Shown: one piece after another, positions 1-9,735 of the stretch
Position numbering within the stretch: position 1 is the first letter of the stretch
How the letters are laid out: each line of letters begins with the position of its first letter
From: Bacteroidales bacterium
Lineage (GTDB): Bacteria > Bacteroidota > Bacteroidia > Bacteroidales > UBA932
Reading direction: 5' to 3'
DNA length: 47,485 nt
NCBI GenBank assembly: GCA_017626355.1
Contig: JAGAIY010000028.1
Coordinates: 1-47,485, forward strand
Notes under the pieces: model-generated
Databases searched by the model: none
Seen by the model: the letters and a program-made list of their open reading frames with translations, nothing else
Told to the model about the DNA's origin: nothing
Translations under genes and position numbers: made by a program

Positions 1-191
1 CAGTTATCTCCGGAAACGACACGCAGCAGGCCGGAAGAAGTCACTGTAAAGGTCTTCTCCCCCCCGTCAGCCGAAAATTCAAGCGACTGTGCATCGACGG
101 ACAGCTTTACCGTTTCCGAACCATTTGGAGCATCCGGACCGCATGATGCGATCATGAACAACGCTGACAAAACATATAACAACTTCTTCAT
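1..191 (-). CDS. BACON-domain-like lipoprotein, N-terminal part (cut by window edge)
   Basis: Only the first 63 residues are present; the gene runs off the left edge. The start ATG at 191-189 opens a typical lipoprotein signal peptide (MKKLLYVLSALFMIASC), so the protein should be lipid-anchored at Cys17. The following stretch resembles the start of a BACON domain, with a strand, then GG and a 'TVTSSG' strand; this fold is common in Bacteroidetes surface carbohydrate-binding proteins and glycosidases. It lies 5 bases after the GH26 stop, so it is the next gene of the mannan operon. It could be a second glycan-binding protein or an enzyme with an N-terminal BACON domain; the sequence here cannot decide. 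Confidence 0.75.
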   Translation of the reverse strand, partial: MKKLLYVLSALFMIASCGPDAPNGSETVKLSVDAQSLEFSADGGEKTFTVTSSGLLRVVSGDN

Positions 192-196
192 ATCAT

Positions 197-1666
197 TTAT
201 CGTTTAAGTGAAGGCATATCTTCGCGGTTAAGCACATATGGGCTGCCCATGACATTCTTCCAGTGGTCAAGAGTATTATGAGACCAGTCCGGTGTATTGA
301 GGGCAAGATTTCCGTTAGAATCAGTAGTGCACCACACCATGAACCATGACCATCTGTTGCCTGCTTCCATACATTTGGCAGGATCCGGGATATTGCCGCA
401 CTCGCTAATGGCAACAAGCTTCTCACCTTTCGTCATATCGACAAGCGCCTGATACTGGCGTGTCTTGGCCTCAGTATCCGGAGCATATATGTCCACTCCG
501 AGAATGTCCACATACTCATCTCCAGGATACCAGTCAAGATACTGGTCTTCGGCTCCTCTGGTCACATCCACAGTCCATACCCAAATGAGATTGTCAAGTC
601 CATATACATTCACAAGCTGGTCATAAAGAAGCCTCCAGAGCTGCTTGCAAGGCTCGGCTCCGTGTCTTCCCCACCAGAACCACGCTCCGTTCGGGCCATA
701 AAGATCGTAATTGCCGGCAGCCTCATGGAGAGGACGCCATATCACCGGTATGTTCCTGTCCTCAAGAAGCTGAAGATATCCTGCTACCTCCTCGATATCC
801 TTCATGATGAAATCATTCTGCCATGTGCCCGGCTTCAGGGCTTCCCTTATATCGAATGAAGTCTTGTCGCAATAGAATGCGTAGCCGTCGAAATTATAGT
901 TATTGACACCGTTGTCCCAATCGGTCTTGCTATTAGGCACATTCCAATGCCACATATAGCTGACCAGGCCATTGGCGGCCCACTGCTCCTTAGGTGCTGA
1001 AATGTCATTGTAGTTCTGTACCCAGCCCCAATCTGCAGGAGTCGGAGAGTATTGCAGGAAAAGAAAGTCATAGCCGGCAAGGGCAGGATGCTTTCCTACC
1101 TTCTGATATATGAAATCAACGAAATCGTTCTTGTGAGAGTGGCTGGACTGAACCCCGGACAACGTCTTTTTTCCGGACTGTTCAAAAAGGAAATTATAAA
1201 CATTCCTGGCCTCCTTCGATGCATTCGGATTGGCCAAGGACTTTTCGACCGACGGGACATAAGAACCGGTCTCTTTCATTGAGAACGTCACGCGGATCTC
1301 ATCGGCTCCGTTCTGATTCAGACGATAGCCCTGCACAACCCCCGCCGGAACAGTAAGGGTATAAGTCTTTCCACCTTCCAGTCCTTCCACATCGACCTCA
1401 AGCTCACGATCGTAAGTATTCACGCCTGCTACCTCGGCCGAGCCGTCTATGGAAATGAGCTGCTTCTTGTCTGAAGGACACTTGATGCTCTGGTCGAATG
1501 TCATCTTCACCGTCAATGCACTGCCGTACAGATCCTGCTCTCCGTCAGACGGCACACTCGAAACAAGCTTGGGTCCCGGTATCTTCTCTACAACAGGCTC
1601 AGCAGGCTCCTGACATCCTGCCAGAAGCATTCCCAGCCCCAAGAATACTGATAGAATACGTTTCAT
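197..1666 (-). CDS. GH26 endo-beta-1,4-mannanase, lipoprotein
   Basis: This 489-residue enzyme should cut beta-1,4-mannosidic bonds in mannan at the cell surface. The start is set at 1666, where a lipoprotein signal peptide begins (lipobox LLAGC, Cys18); an upstream in-frame ATG at 1744 lies before the signal peptide and overlaps the preceding gene. Residues about 30-130 form an Ig-like domain of the SbsA/Big_5 type. The GH26 barrel follows, with the acid/base Glu315 in 'RPLHEA' and the nucleophile Glu422 in 'VAISECGN', and the aromatic motif 'WFWWGRHG' typical of the family. It is the penultimate visible gene of the operon, behind the glycan-binding lipoprotein. The family is clear; specificity for mannan over other GH26 substrates is inferred from motif and context. 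Confidence 0.9.
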   Translation of the reverse strand: MKRILSVFLGLGMLLAGCQEPAEPVVEKIPGPKLVSSVPSDGEQDLYGSALTVKMTFDQSIKCPSDKKQLISIDGSAEVAGVNTYDRELEVDVEGLEGGKTYTLTVPAGVVQGYRLNQNGADEIRVTFSMKETGSYVPSVEKSLANPNASKEARNVYNFLFEQSGKKTLSGVQSSHSHKNDFVDFIYQKVGKHPALAGYDFLFLQYSPTPADWGWVQNYNDISAPKEQWAANGLVSYMWHWNVPNSKTDWDNGVNNYNFDGYAFYCDKTSFDIREALKPGTWQNDFIMKDIEEVAGYLQLLEDRNIPVIWRPLHEAAGNYDLYGPNGAWFWWGRHGAEPCKQLWRLLYDQLVNVYGLDNLIWVWTVDVTRGAEDQYLDWYPGDEYVDILGVDIYAPDTEAKTRQYQALVDMTKGEKLVAISECGNIPDPAKCMEAGNRWSWFMVWCTTDSNGNLALNTPDWSHNTLDHWKNVMGSPYVLNREDMPSLKR

Positions 1667-1719
1667 AATCTTGAATTTGGCTCCCAAGGAGGCGGTCAGG
1701 CCTCCCTGGGAATAATTGA

Positions 1720-3177
1720 TTACAATATTGTAAGCTTTGTACACTTGATATTGTCACCATTGAGCAGGAATACTCCGCCCCACCACTGCTGTTTCAGGGC
1801 TGCATCAAGTATCTCCTGAGTAAGTTCGAGACCAAACCTGCCTTCGTTGCCGGCAAGGTCATATGGTGTGAACTCACCGTTGTTGTCATTGCCTTCCGAG
1901 CAGATGGCTGCATATGTAGGTCCCCAGTGACCCTCTACGATCTTGACCTGCCAAGCATCCTCGAGAGGTTCGAAATAGAAGTAGATTGTCTGACCTACGG
2001 TAGCACCGGCCTCAACAAGTTCAGGACCGGCATCTGTCAACAGAGTAGGCTGATTTCCCCAATCGTCAGCGATAGCCTCGCCTTCCCAGAGAACGATTTC
2101 CTTCGGCTCTTCCTGACCGAACTCGACCCATACCTCCTCGAGGAAGTAAAGCTCGAGAGGAGTATATCCGCCACCTGTGAAGAGGAGATGCTGCTGATCA
2201 AGGATATCCTTAAGAGGCTCTCCATCCAGATTGATTTCAATGTAGAAGTTTCCATCACCGTTATCAATGAATCTCTCACTTCCGCTCTGGATGTTTGCTC
2301 CTGTCCAGTCATTCTGCCACCAGCCGCTGGTAATCTTCATGTCAATCCAGTCACTGCCCTTGAACAGCATATAGAATGTACCTGTCTTCATCTTCTCCCA
2401 GAGATCTGCAGGGATAGTGGTGAGACACTCGTTATTTCCGTCAGTGCCCTCAAGTCCGAAGCGGTATACACTACTCCAGGCAGTTTCGCCTGTAGTACCG
2501 TCATTCTTCCAGATTGTAGTCTTGACGGTCTCCCAGTATCCTGTAGGAGCAGGCTCGTAAGCGATCTCAGGCATAGTGAATGTCTTATTGTCATAAGTTG
2601 ACACCTTACCTGCGAAAGTACCTGTAAAGATATTCTGAGGAACAGTAAAGATGATCGAGCTTGTACCTTTGCGATAGAAGGCCTCATGACGTACATGAAG
2701 CGGATTACCGTCAGCATCAATGAGTTCGATATCGTTGATGAATTCAAGGTCGGTACCATAGATGGTCATCTGCTGTCCGCCCTGAATGGATTCACCGGCC
2801 TGTACAGAATATCCTGAAATAACTGTGTTTCCAAGAGTGAGAGGCAGCGGAGATTCAGCCTCGCCGTCTGCTGTACGTACAATGATATGGCCGCCTTCGG
2901 CTGGAATACCGGCAGGTGCGTCCACTCTGATCATGTCGTTGGTGACAATCTGGAAATCAGTGACCTTGACATCACCCGGGAACACGATCTCTGTAACATC
3001 AGAGAAACCGCAGCCGTTGATGGTCATAGGCTGTCCTTCCACCACTTTAGTCGGGAAGAACACCTTGATGTGCAATCCGACATCAGCTGTTTCCAAGTTT
3101 TCATCGACGCAGCCCGTCAAAGAAAGAGTAAGGACTGCTGTCAGAAAAGCTCCGAAAAATTTAAATATATTCTTCAT
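1720..3177 (-). CDS. SusE/SusF-position surface glycan-binding lipoprotein with IPT/TIG domains
   Basis: A 485-residue lipoprotein with signal peptide and lipobox LSLTGC (Cys23). Residues about 35-115 and 120-205 look like two IPT/TIG Ig-like domains: 'TINGCGFSDVTEIVFPG' and 'TIYGTDLEFINDIEL' are typical IPT strand patterns. The C-terminal 270 residues are rich in Trp and aromatic residues and probably form the glycan-binding part, as in SGBP-B proteins of mannan and xylan PULs. No catalytic motif is visible. It sits directly after susD in the operon (18-base gap), the usual place for this class. The role as surface glycan-binding protein is inferred from position and architecture; the ligand is probably mannan. 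Confidence 0.85.
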   Translation of the reverse strand: MKNIFKFFGAFLTAVLTLSLTGCVDENLETADVGLHIKVFFPTKVVEGQPMTINGCGFSDVTEIVFPGDVKVTDFQIVTNDMIRVDAPAGIPAEGGHIIVRTADGEAESPLPLTLGNTVISGYSVQAGESIQGGQQMTIYGTDLEFINDIELIDADGNPLHVRHEAFYRKGTSSIIFTVPQNIFTGTFAGKVSTYDNKTFTMPEIAYEPAPTGYWETVKTTIWKNDGTTGETAWSSVYRFGLEGTDGNNECLTTIPADLWEKMKTGTFYMLFKGSDWIDMKITSGWWQNDWTGANIQSGSERFIDNGDGNFYIEINLDGEPLKDILDQQHLLFTGGGYTPLELYFLEEVWVEFGQEEPKEIVLWEGEAIADDWGNQPTLLTDAGPELVEAGATVGQTIYFYFEPLEDAWQVKIVEGHWGPTYAAICSEGNDNNGEFTPYDLAGNEGRFGLELTQEILDAALKQQWWGGVFLLNGDNIKCTKLTIL

Positions 3178-3195
3178 AACTGAACTCCTTATTAA

Positions 3196-4875
3196 TTAAT
3201 TCCATCCCGGATTCTGTCCAAGGTTAGGGTTCTTCTTTACTTCACTCTGAGGGATAGGATAGAAATAGTACTTATCATCCCACTGACGATTGAGCGGAGT
3301 TCTGACAAGTATCTTGTCAGCACTGATATCCGCAGCCTGAACATTCCCAAAGTACTCTTTGCCCTTCTTCCAGCGACGTACATCCCAGAAACGGTGGTTC
3401 TCGAATGCAAGCTCCACGAGACGTTCACGCTCATAGCGCTTCACCCAGTCGGCACCATCTTCAGTAAATTCCGGCATCTGGATGTCCGCACGGTTACGGA
3501 GCACGTTGATAGCCTCATTTGCAGTCATGCCGTATGCAGCATCATTTGCGCTTCCTGTAGCATTGAACACAGCCTCCGCATAGTTGAGATAGAACTCGCC
3601 CAGACGGAAGACGATCCACGTATGACGGCTTGTAGTCTGATTGTCTGCTGTAGTTACGCATGAACCGTCTACATATTTCCTCAGATAGTAGCCTGTAGGA
3701 GTCGCTCCGTATTTTGGAGATGCATTGAATCCGCCCGCGAAAGTCTCGATCACCTTCTTCTGTGAACCGTTTGTAGGCCACTCGTCACCGTTCTTCACAA
3801 CTGTAAGCGCGAAACGTGGGTCAAGACCTTCGTAAGGATTTGTCGTGTTGAGATCTATGCTGCCCTGGTTGCGTTCTCCGAAAGTGACGCCGTCAGCCTG
3901 ATACTCATACTGGTCCACAAGACTCTGCGTAGGGCAGTTTCCTGAAGAACCGTTCTCGACTCCGATAGGATAATGAGCCATCTCGAAAGAGTTGGTGGCA
4001 TTACGTCCTATACCGAAGATAAGCTCCTGGTTGAAGAAAGCATCATGTCCCCAGAGTGAGCCATAAGAGCTGAGCTTAAGTCCCCAAGCCTGTGCATTGT
4101 CAATGATGTATTTGCAAGCCTCGGCAGCCTTAGCCCACTTTGTCTTGTCATTTGTAGGATTGAACAAAGGAGATGCGGCATACAGAAGAGTACGTGCCTT
4201 GAGGGCATATGCGGCTACGCGGGTCGCACGTCCGATCTCAGTACCGGCTTCCATATTGTAGGAAACAGGAAGATGCGGAGCGATCTCATCGACCTCGTCC
4301 ACGATGAACTGTACTATCTGGTCTGCAGGCGTACGTGAAATGCTGTTAGCCTGAGCATTGGTAAGAGTAGTCGTTACAAGCGGAACATCACCATAAGCCC
4401 TGAACAGCTCGAAATAGAAGTATGCCCTGAGGAAACGAAGTTCATAAGGGAACATCTCCATCTGTCTGATCCAGTTCTCATACTGCGCATTGTGCTCCCA
4501 TTCTGAGATATCAGCCTTGTCAAGTTTCTCAAGGAACATGCAGGCTTCCGCAATTGCCCTGTATGATTTAGTCCAGATGTCGGAATACGGATTAGCCGGA
4601 GTCCATCCACCATTCACATAGTTGTTTACAGCACCTGACTCAAGTGCATACTGAGCCTCGTCGGTAGCACCGGCAAGGAAGTAGGCGCTGTTGGATTCAA
4701 ACTCATTTGAGTATACCTGTGCGTAAACGTCGAATACCATGTTCTTGATACCTTCCCCGAAGTATTCGAAATTCCAATCCTCATCACGTGTGGTCTCCTC
4801 GGTATAATTGAGGTCGGCACACGCAGCCGGAATCAGACAGGCTAAAATAAATAAACAGATTTTATCAAGTTTCAT
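3196..4875 (-). CDS. SusD/RagB-family outer-membrane lipoprotein (second pair)
   Basis: A 559-residue SusD homolog, the surface lipoprotein lid that captures oligosaccharide and closes over its SusC partner. Signal peptide with lipobox PAAC (Cys19). Typical SusD features are visible: the TPR-like N-terminal half ('LRAYFYFELFRAYGDVPLVT'), the 'ARTLLYAASPLFNP' helix, and the C-terminal RagB signature 'YLNYAEAVFNA...ERLVELAFENHRFWDVRRWK', ending 'NPNLGQNPGWN'. It begins 12 bases after the stop of the short SusC, so the two form a pair. The two SusD proteins of this locus differ in length (559 and 678) and clearly in sequence, so the pairs are not a recent duplication. Confidence 0.95.
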   Translation of the reverse strand: MKLDKICLFILACLIPAACADLNYTEETTRDEDWNFEYFGEGIKNMVFDVYAQVYSNEFESNSAYFLAGATDEAQYALESGAVNNYVNGGWTPANPYSDIWTKSYRAIAEACMFLEKLDKADISEWEHNAQYENWIRQMEMFPYELRFLRAYFYFELFRAYGDVPLVTTTLTNAQANSISRTPADQIVQFIVDEVDEIAPHLPVSYNMEAGTEIGRATRVAAYALKARTLLYAASPLFNPTNDKTKWAKAAEACKYIIDNAQAWGLKLSSYGSLWGHDAFFNQELIFGIGRNATNSFEMAHYPIGVENGSSGNCPTQSLVDQYEYQADGVTFGERNQGSIDLNTTNPYEGLDPRFALTVVKNGDEWPTNGSQKKVIETFAGGFNASPKYGATPTGYYLRKYVDGSCVTTADNQTTSRHTWIVFRLGEFYLNYAEAVFNATGSANDAAYGMTANEAINVLRNRADIQMPEFTEDGADWVKRYERERLVELAFENHRFWDVRRWKKGKEYFGNVQAADISADKILVRTPLNRQWDDKYYFYPIPQSEVKKNPNLGQNPGWN

Positions 4876-4887
4876 AAGTCAATCTTT

Positions 4888-7668
4888 TTAGAATACTACT
4901 GAAAGGCCTAATGATACGGATTTCATCACAGGATAGCCTGTATTGAGGTTCTCTGCATCCATAGCCGGGATATTGTCGAATGACAGGAGATTCTGTCCCT
5001 GGACGAATACCTTGGCATCAGATATCTTTATCTTCTGAAGGAATGATGCAGGCAGCTTGTAATAAAGCTCACAGTCGCGCATCTTGAACCAAGACACATT
5101 ACGGTACCATATTGTCGACTCGCGTGCATTGTTAGCTACGTTTGTAGTAGACAGACGAGGATACAATGCGTTTGCTCCTGCTGAATCGAAGCAGTTGTCA
5201 TAATACTCCTGCGACATGTTCCTGTTGTCAGAGAGAGCTCCCCATACTCCGTCAACATAACGGAGGTTCTTGATCTGATTGCCGGCAGCCTGGAATGTAG
5301 CATTGACTCCGAAACCCTTGTATTCAAGTCCGAGACTGAACGAATAGTTAAGGGATGGGAACGCTGTACCATAATCAAGAGCAACGACATCGTTCTCGTT
5401 GATAACGCCGTCTCCATTGACATCCTTGTACTTGATGTCTCCTACCTTCACCTGACCGAACTCCTGAAGAGGGCTGTTGTCGATGTCTTCCTGGCTTTCG
5501 AAGAATCCGAGAGCTACAAGACCGCGGGCAGCATCAGCCGGGGTACCGATTACAGAGAGGTTAGGATATGCTGGTGTCTCGATCCAATCGAGGATCTGGT
5601 TCTTTGAATAAGTGACGAATCCTGCAGCATGGAGGTTGAAACCGTTGGCAAAAGTCTTTGCAAAACGAAGACCGAGCTCGGCACCATAGCTTTCCACAAC
5701 TCCCTTGTCATCATATGAAGACTGGATACCTACCACATCAGAGTTCAATGAACCTGCGCTTACGAGGATATTGCGTCTCTGCTGATAGAACACATCCGCA
5801 ACGATATCGAGGCAGTTTGCGATTCTGATGTCAGTACCGACGTTAGCCTTGTATGCGGCCTCCTGCCTGAAATCGGTTGTAGGGAACTGTGAAAGGAACG
5901 CACCCCATGAGCTTGCGAAGTTTGTACCATACACGAACTGTCCGTGCGATGAGTTCCATGAAGCAAGCCACAGGCCAGCCTGAGGAACATAATCGGTATG
6001 CTGGATACCTGCAGAAGCACGGAGCTTGCCATAGAATCCTGTTTCAGGATTGTTTGCATAGATCCATCCGAGTCCCAATGTAGGAGAGAAGGCCCATTTT
6101 GCAGGATAAGAACGGTTCGAGCCGTTGGCTGCAAGAACGAGGTCAACCATGAATCTGTCCGCATGATCATAATGAGTGGCAAGATTCCAGTTGCGGCGAT
6201 ACCATGTATTGCTCTGGCCGTCACGGACCTCACTCTTCATGTTGTAGTTGAGGTTGGTAGCGAAGTTGTCACCGTTCCTGAACTGCTTTGCATATCTGAG
6301 ACCTGCATTGAGAGTACCGATACGCCACTGTGAATCCACCCAATAATTGAACTTGAGCTTATCCTCCACAGTACCCATCACGGTTTCCTGCATTGCACCG
6401 TCTGCACCGTAATAATTCCAGCCGTACTGATAACCCTTTGTACGGGTCTCGATAGTGTTGGATGCATTGTCATATGAACCGCCTGCATAGAGCTGAAGTC
6501 CTTCAAGGATGAAGTCGAGATCCTGCTCCAATGTGATGTCAGCCCAGATCTGTCTCTGGTGAGTCTTCGAGAAGCCTGCTCCCGTAGTCTTTGCAAGAAG
6601 GTTGTTATCTCCATATGTCTGGCTTCCGCCCCATACACCGTTCTGGGTCTTGATCGGGAACGCAAGTGCAGGAACCTTGTAAAGATGCCACCATGCATCA
6701 TTGGAATTGATGTTAGGAACACCGTTTGTCTCCATGAAGATTGCGAGGATGTTGGTCTTGACCCTTGTGGTCTTGGTCACCTCGAAATCCACGTTTGTAC
6801 GGATATTGGCCTTCGAATACTTGAGCTGCGAGTTCCAGTCACCCTGGTCAGGATGAGCATAAAGTCCGCGTGCATCAGTATAATCGAGCTGTGAATAATA
6901 CTGCACCTTGTCAGTTCCGCCAAACATCGAGATGTAGGCGTTTGTCTCGTTTGCAGTATTCTTGAAGACTTCCTCCTTCCAGTTTACGTTTGGATAGACG
7001 AGAGGATCGCTGCCGTCAAGGAACTTCTGAAGTTCAGCCTCATTGTACATAGGAGAGTTTCCGTCATTGATCCTTGCAGCATTGAGGGCATTCGCATAAT
7101 CGTATGCACTTACCATAGGTGCATAATCCGGATCGAACTGAAGCTTGTGAGAAGCACCGACCTTAAGATTGAATCCGCTGCCGGCAGCTCCACGCTTAGT
7201 CTTCACGAGAAGGACTCCGTTGACAGCCTCATGGCCATAAAGAGCGACAGCAGCCGCATCCTTGAGAACTGTAACGCTCTCCACCTCTTCGACTGTAAGT
7301 CTGTCGATAGGACGCTCAAGACCGTCTACGAGAATGAGGATGTCACGTTCACCTGAAGTCTGGACTCCACGGATATTGAAGGAAGCACCTCTTCCCTCTT
7401 CTCCCTTGAAACCGGTGTTCTGCACTGCTGTAAGACCCAGCAGTTTGCCATACAGCGCATCAGAGAGGCTGATTGCTGAAGTACGGGCAAGCTCTTCGGC
7501 AGTGATGGTATAAGTCGCCGCCGTTGTAAGGAATTCCGAACTCTCTACGCCATAGCCCAGATCTACAGTCTGCGACTTCTTGTCGCTGAGCTCTGATTGA
7601 GCATTAGCTGTCATAGGAGCGACACAGAACCCTAACAAGCTATATATAAGTATATTACGTAATTTCAT
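4888..7668 (-). CDS. SusC/RagA-family TonB-dependent transporter, short form (second pair)
   Basis: A 926-residue outer-membrane importer for oligosaccharides. After a signal peptide (cleavage likely after 'MTANA') the plug domain starts almost at once: 'TYTITAEELARTSAISLSDALYGKLLGL', then 'FNIRGV', 'ILVDGLERPIDRLTVEEVESV' and 'VLKDAAAVALYGHEAVNGVLLVKTKRG'. The carboxypeptidase-regulatory-like domain that normally comes first in SusC proteins is missing, which explains the length below the usual 1000 residues. The beta-barrel fills the rest and ends in an aromatic residue (SVVF), as expected for BAM insertion. It is intact, unlike the other SusC in the same operon, so it may carry all mannan import in this strain. 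Confidence 0.95.
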   Translation of the reverse strand: MKLRNILIYSLLGFCVAPMTANAQSELSDKKSQTVDLGYGVESSEFLTTAATYTITAEELARTSAISLSDALYGKLLGLTAVQNTGFKGEEGRGASFNIRGVQTSGERDILILVDGLERPIDRLTVEEVESVTVLKDAAAVALYGHEAVNGVLLVKTKRGAAGSGFNLKVGASHKLQFDPDYAPMVSAYDYANALNAARINDGNSPMYNEAELQKFLDGSDPLVYPNVNWKEEVFKNTANETNAYISMFGGTDKVQYYSQLDYTDARGLYAHPDQGDWNSQLKYSKANIRTNVDFEVTKTTRVKTNILAIFMETNGVPNINSNDAWWHLYKVPALAFPIKTQNGVWGGSQTYGDNNLLAKTTGAGFSKTHQRQIWADITLEQDLDFILEGLQLYAGGSYDNASNTIETRTKGYQYGWNYYGADGAMQETVMGTVEDKLKFNYWVDSQWRIGTLNAGLRYAKQFRNGDNFATNLNYNMKSEVRDGQSNTWYRRNWNLATHYDHADRFMVDLVLAANGSNRSYPAKWAFSPTLGLGWIYANNPETGFYGKLRASAGIQHTDYVPQAGLWLASWNSSHGQFVYGTNFASSWGAFLSQFPTTDFRQEAAYKANVGTDIRIANCLDIVADVFYQQRRNILVSAGSLNSDVVGIQSSYDDKGVVESYGAELGLRFAKTFANGFNLHAAGFVTYSKNQILDWIETPAYPNLSVIGTPADAARGLVALGFFESQEDIDNSPLQEFGQVKVGDIKYKDVNGDGVINENDVVALDYGTAFPSLNYSFSLGLEYKGFGVNATFQAAGNQIKNLRYVDGVWGALSDNRNMSQEYYDNCFDSAGANALYPRLSTTNVANNARESTIWYRNVSWFKMRDCELYYKLPASFLQKIKISDAKVFVQGQNLLSFDNIPAMDAENLNTGYPVMKSVSLGLSVVF

Positions 7669-7686
7669 GATAATTCGTTCTAATTG

Positions 7687-9723
7687 TTACCAACCAGGGT
7701 TCTGAGTAAGACCATATCCCTTCTGAATCTCAATACGCGAAACAGGGTCGAGATACCACTTGTTAGACCATCCGCCTTCATTCCACCATACGCGGGCACC
7801 AGTCTTGATAGCCGGCTTCTCATATTCGAACTTAGGCCAAGGAGTGCTGGAATCCCAACGCTGGTCACCTCCTTCGAGTCGATTGCCGTTCTCGTCAAGA
7901 CGATATACTCTGATCTCATGGAGGGTCTTGGTAAAGAGATCCTGACGCTTGCGACGTACCATGTCATAGAAACGGTCACCGCACTCCGCTCCGATCTCGC
8001 AGTTTCTTTCACGAAGGATCTCATCGATGAGATTGTCCTTGTCAGCAAGAAGGTTCAGATGAGGGTTCTTCTCTTCAAGTCGGCCCAGACCTACACGGCT
8101 GCGTACTACGTGAAGATCATCGAGAGCTCCCTGAAGATCACCAGTCTCTGCACGAGCCTCTGCACGGATGAGATACATCTCGGCAAGACGGATATAAGAT
8201 ACTCCGATGAACGCATCATCCATCTTTCCGCTAGAGTAATCAAGCATCCACTTGAACTTTCTGTAGTGAGAAGCAGCATCAGCCGACAGGTCTCCGAAAT
8301 TGGAAGCGTCGTTGGCCATTGCTCCATCCACCCAGGTATCAATGTATGTGAAGCCATTATAATCTCCGACCACACCCGAAGGGAAAGACTGTCTTGGAAC
8401 AGTCATTGTCTCATAGAGACGAGGGTCACGGTCAACAAAGATATCGATACCTTCAGGATTCTTTCCTGCGCCATAGATATCCTCATATGGGAAGACACGT
8501 CCGTCCTGCATACCGAAGCACTCCATCAGCTCGTTTGTCGGAACCGCTCCGCCCTGACGATAACCGTCGATGCAGAATCCGGCCCAGCCCCAGCCCCAGC
8601 CGTTCTGAGTGATCTGGCCGTTGGAACCGGTACTTGACATCCACTGTGTAGGGTGAGCATCAAAGAGCTTCTCATGGTTATTCTCGTCGTTGCGATATCT
8701 GTAAGCCTTACGGTAAGCCATACGGTAACCGCCCTCATCCTGAGTTGCAGGCTGGATCAGCTGATAATAGTTGCCGTTAGCCTCATTATCCTTGAAGAAA
8801 TCATCGCAATACTGGAGACAACGGTTCCAAAGAGAAGGATCTTCCTTTCCGAACCATACGTGCTCAATGTTTGTGTATTCAGTGACCTTGAGAGGATTAT
8901 ACTCCATATAAGGTTCATCGCTGTTGAACAGCGGAGATGCTGCATACATCCATACCTTTGCGCGAAGCGCACGGGCAGAAGCACGTGTCAGACGTCCTGA
9001 CCACTGACCCTGATCGGAGTCAGCAAGATTCCAGATAAAGCCAGGCTCTTCGATCGCGCATACGATGAGAGAGTCGATGAACTCAACTGTCTCCATCGCA
9101 GTGGCACGTCCGTCCTCGAAATTCTCTCCTACTGCAAACGACTTCCTAGCAAGGCAAAGACCTCCGAAGTTACGGAATGCATCGAAATAACGGCTTGCCA
9201 TGATGGTGTAAGCCTCTCCGCGAAGACGGCTCTTCTCATCATCAGACATATCAGGAACTCTGTCGATGTTCTCGATGATCTGCCAGCATTTACGTACTGT
9301 CTCATAGATTGACACGCGGCCGCCGGCATCAGCACCTACGGTTCCTGGTCTGGTAGAATATGCGAAGCGTCCCATATTGTTACCGTTGTCGGTATCCTGG
9401 GCATCTTCAGTAAGGACTCCCGGATAGTAGCTCTGGTAAGGGCCACCCCAGGTGCAGTAGCAGTGATATGAGTCTGAAAGGGCGTCGATAGGCGCTCCGT
9501 TCATCATGTTTCCGGTAGTGAATGTGCAGTATATCTGTCCGTAGGCACTCCACAGGAAGTTACGTGTATACTCGGCATTCGAGAACACAGTATCTATGTT
9601 GACGTCTACGCCTGGAGCCTTCTCAAGAAAGGCATCTCCTACAGCGAACTTCTCGACACAAGACGTACTGAAGAAGGCTGCACAGATACCCAGAACAAGT
9701 ATATTATTCAATATCTTTTTCAT
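7687..9723 (-). CDS. SusD/RagB-family outer-membrane lipoprotein (first pair)
   Basis: A 678-residue SusD homolog with lipoprotein signal peptide (lipobox STSC, Cys22). It contains the usual TPR-like helices, 'RALRAKVWMYAASPLFNSD', and the C-terminal signature 'YIRLAEMYLIRAEARAETGDLQGALDDL' followed by 'DEILRERNCEIGAECGDRFYDMVRRKR' and 'YGLTQNPGW'. It is longer than the common 500-600 residues, with an extended middle segment rich in Gly and Trp near residues 365-395. It begins 12 bases after the stop of the interrupted susC. Because its partner transporter carries a stop codon, this SusD may have no functional partner unless that stop is read through, is an assembly error, or the protein works with the second SusC. 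Confidence 0.95.
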   Translation of the reverse strand: MKKILNNILVLGICAAFFSTSCVEKFAVGDAFLEKAPGVDVNIDTVFSNAEYTRNFLWSAYGQIYCTFTTGNMMNGAPIDALSDSYHCYCTWGGPYQSYYPGVLTEDAQDTDNGNNMGRFAYSTRPGTVGADAGGRVSIYETVRKCWQIIENIDRVPDMSDDEKSRLRGEAYTIMASRYFDAFRNFGGLCLARKSFAVGENFEDGRATAMETVEFIDSLIVCAIEEPGFIWNLADSDQGQWSGRLTRASARALRAKVWMYAASPLFNSDEPYMEYNPLKVTEYTNIEHVWFGKEDPSLWNRCLQYCDDFFKDNEANGNYYQLIQPATQDEGGYRMAYRKAYRYRNDENNHEKLFDAHPTQWMSSTGSNGQITQNGWGWGWAGFCIDGYRQGGAVPTNELMECFGMQDGRVFPYEDIYGAGKNPEGIDIFVDRDPRLYETMTVPRQSFPSGVVGDYNGFTYIDTWVDGAMANDASNFGDLSADAASHYRKFKWMLDYSSGKMDDAFIGVSYIRLAEMYLIRAEARAETGDLQGALDDLHVVRSRVGLGRLEEKNPHLNLLADKDNLIDEILRERNCEIGAECGDRFYDMVRRKRQDLFTKTLHEIRVYRLDENGNRLEGGDQRWDSSTPWPKFEYEKPAIKTGARVWWNEGGWSNKWYLDPVSRIEIQKGYGLTQNPGW

Positions 9724-9735
9724 TTCATGTAGAGA

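Noticed and set aside
1927-2601. 224-codon open frame opposite the glycan-binding lipoprotein gene
   Set aside because: Antisense of a convincing lipoprotein with IPT domains; no family features.
7684-8637. 317-codon open frame on the plus strand opposite the susD gene
   Set aside because: It lies wholly opposite a clear SusD gene, has no signal, motif or promoter, and its composition is that of an antisense frame.
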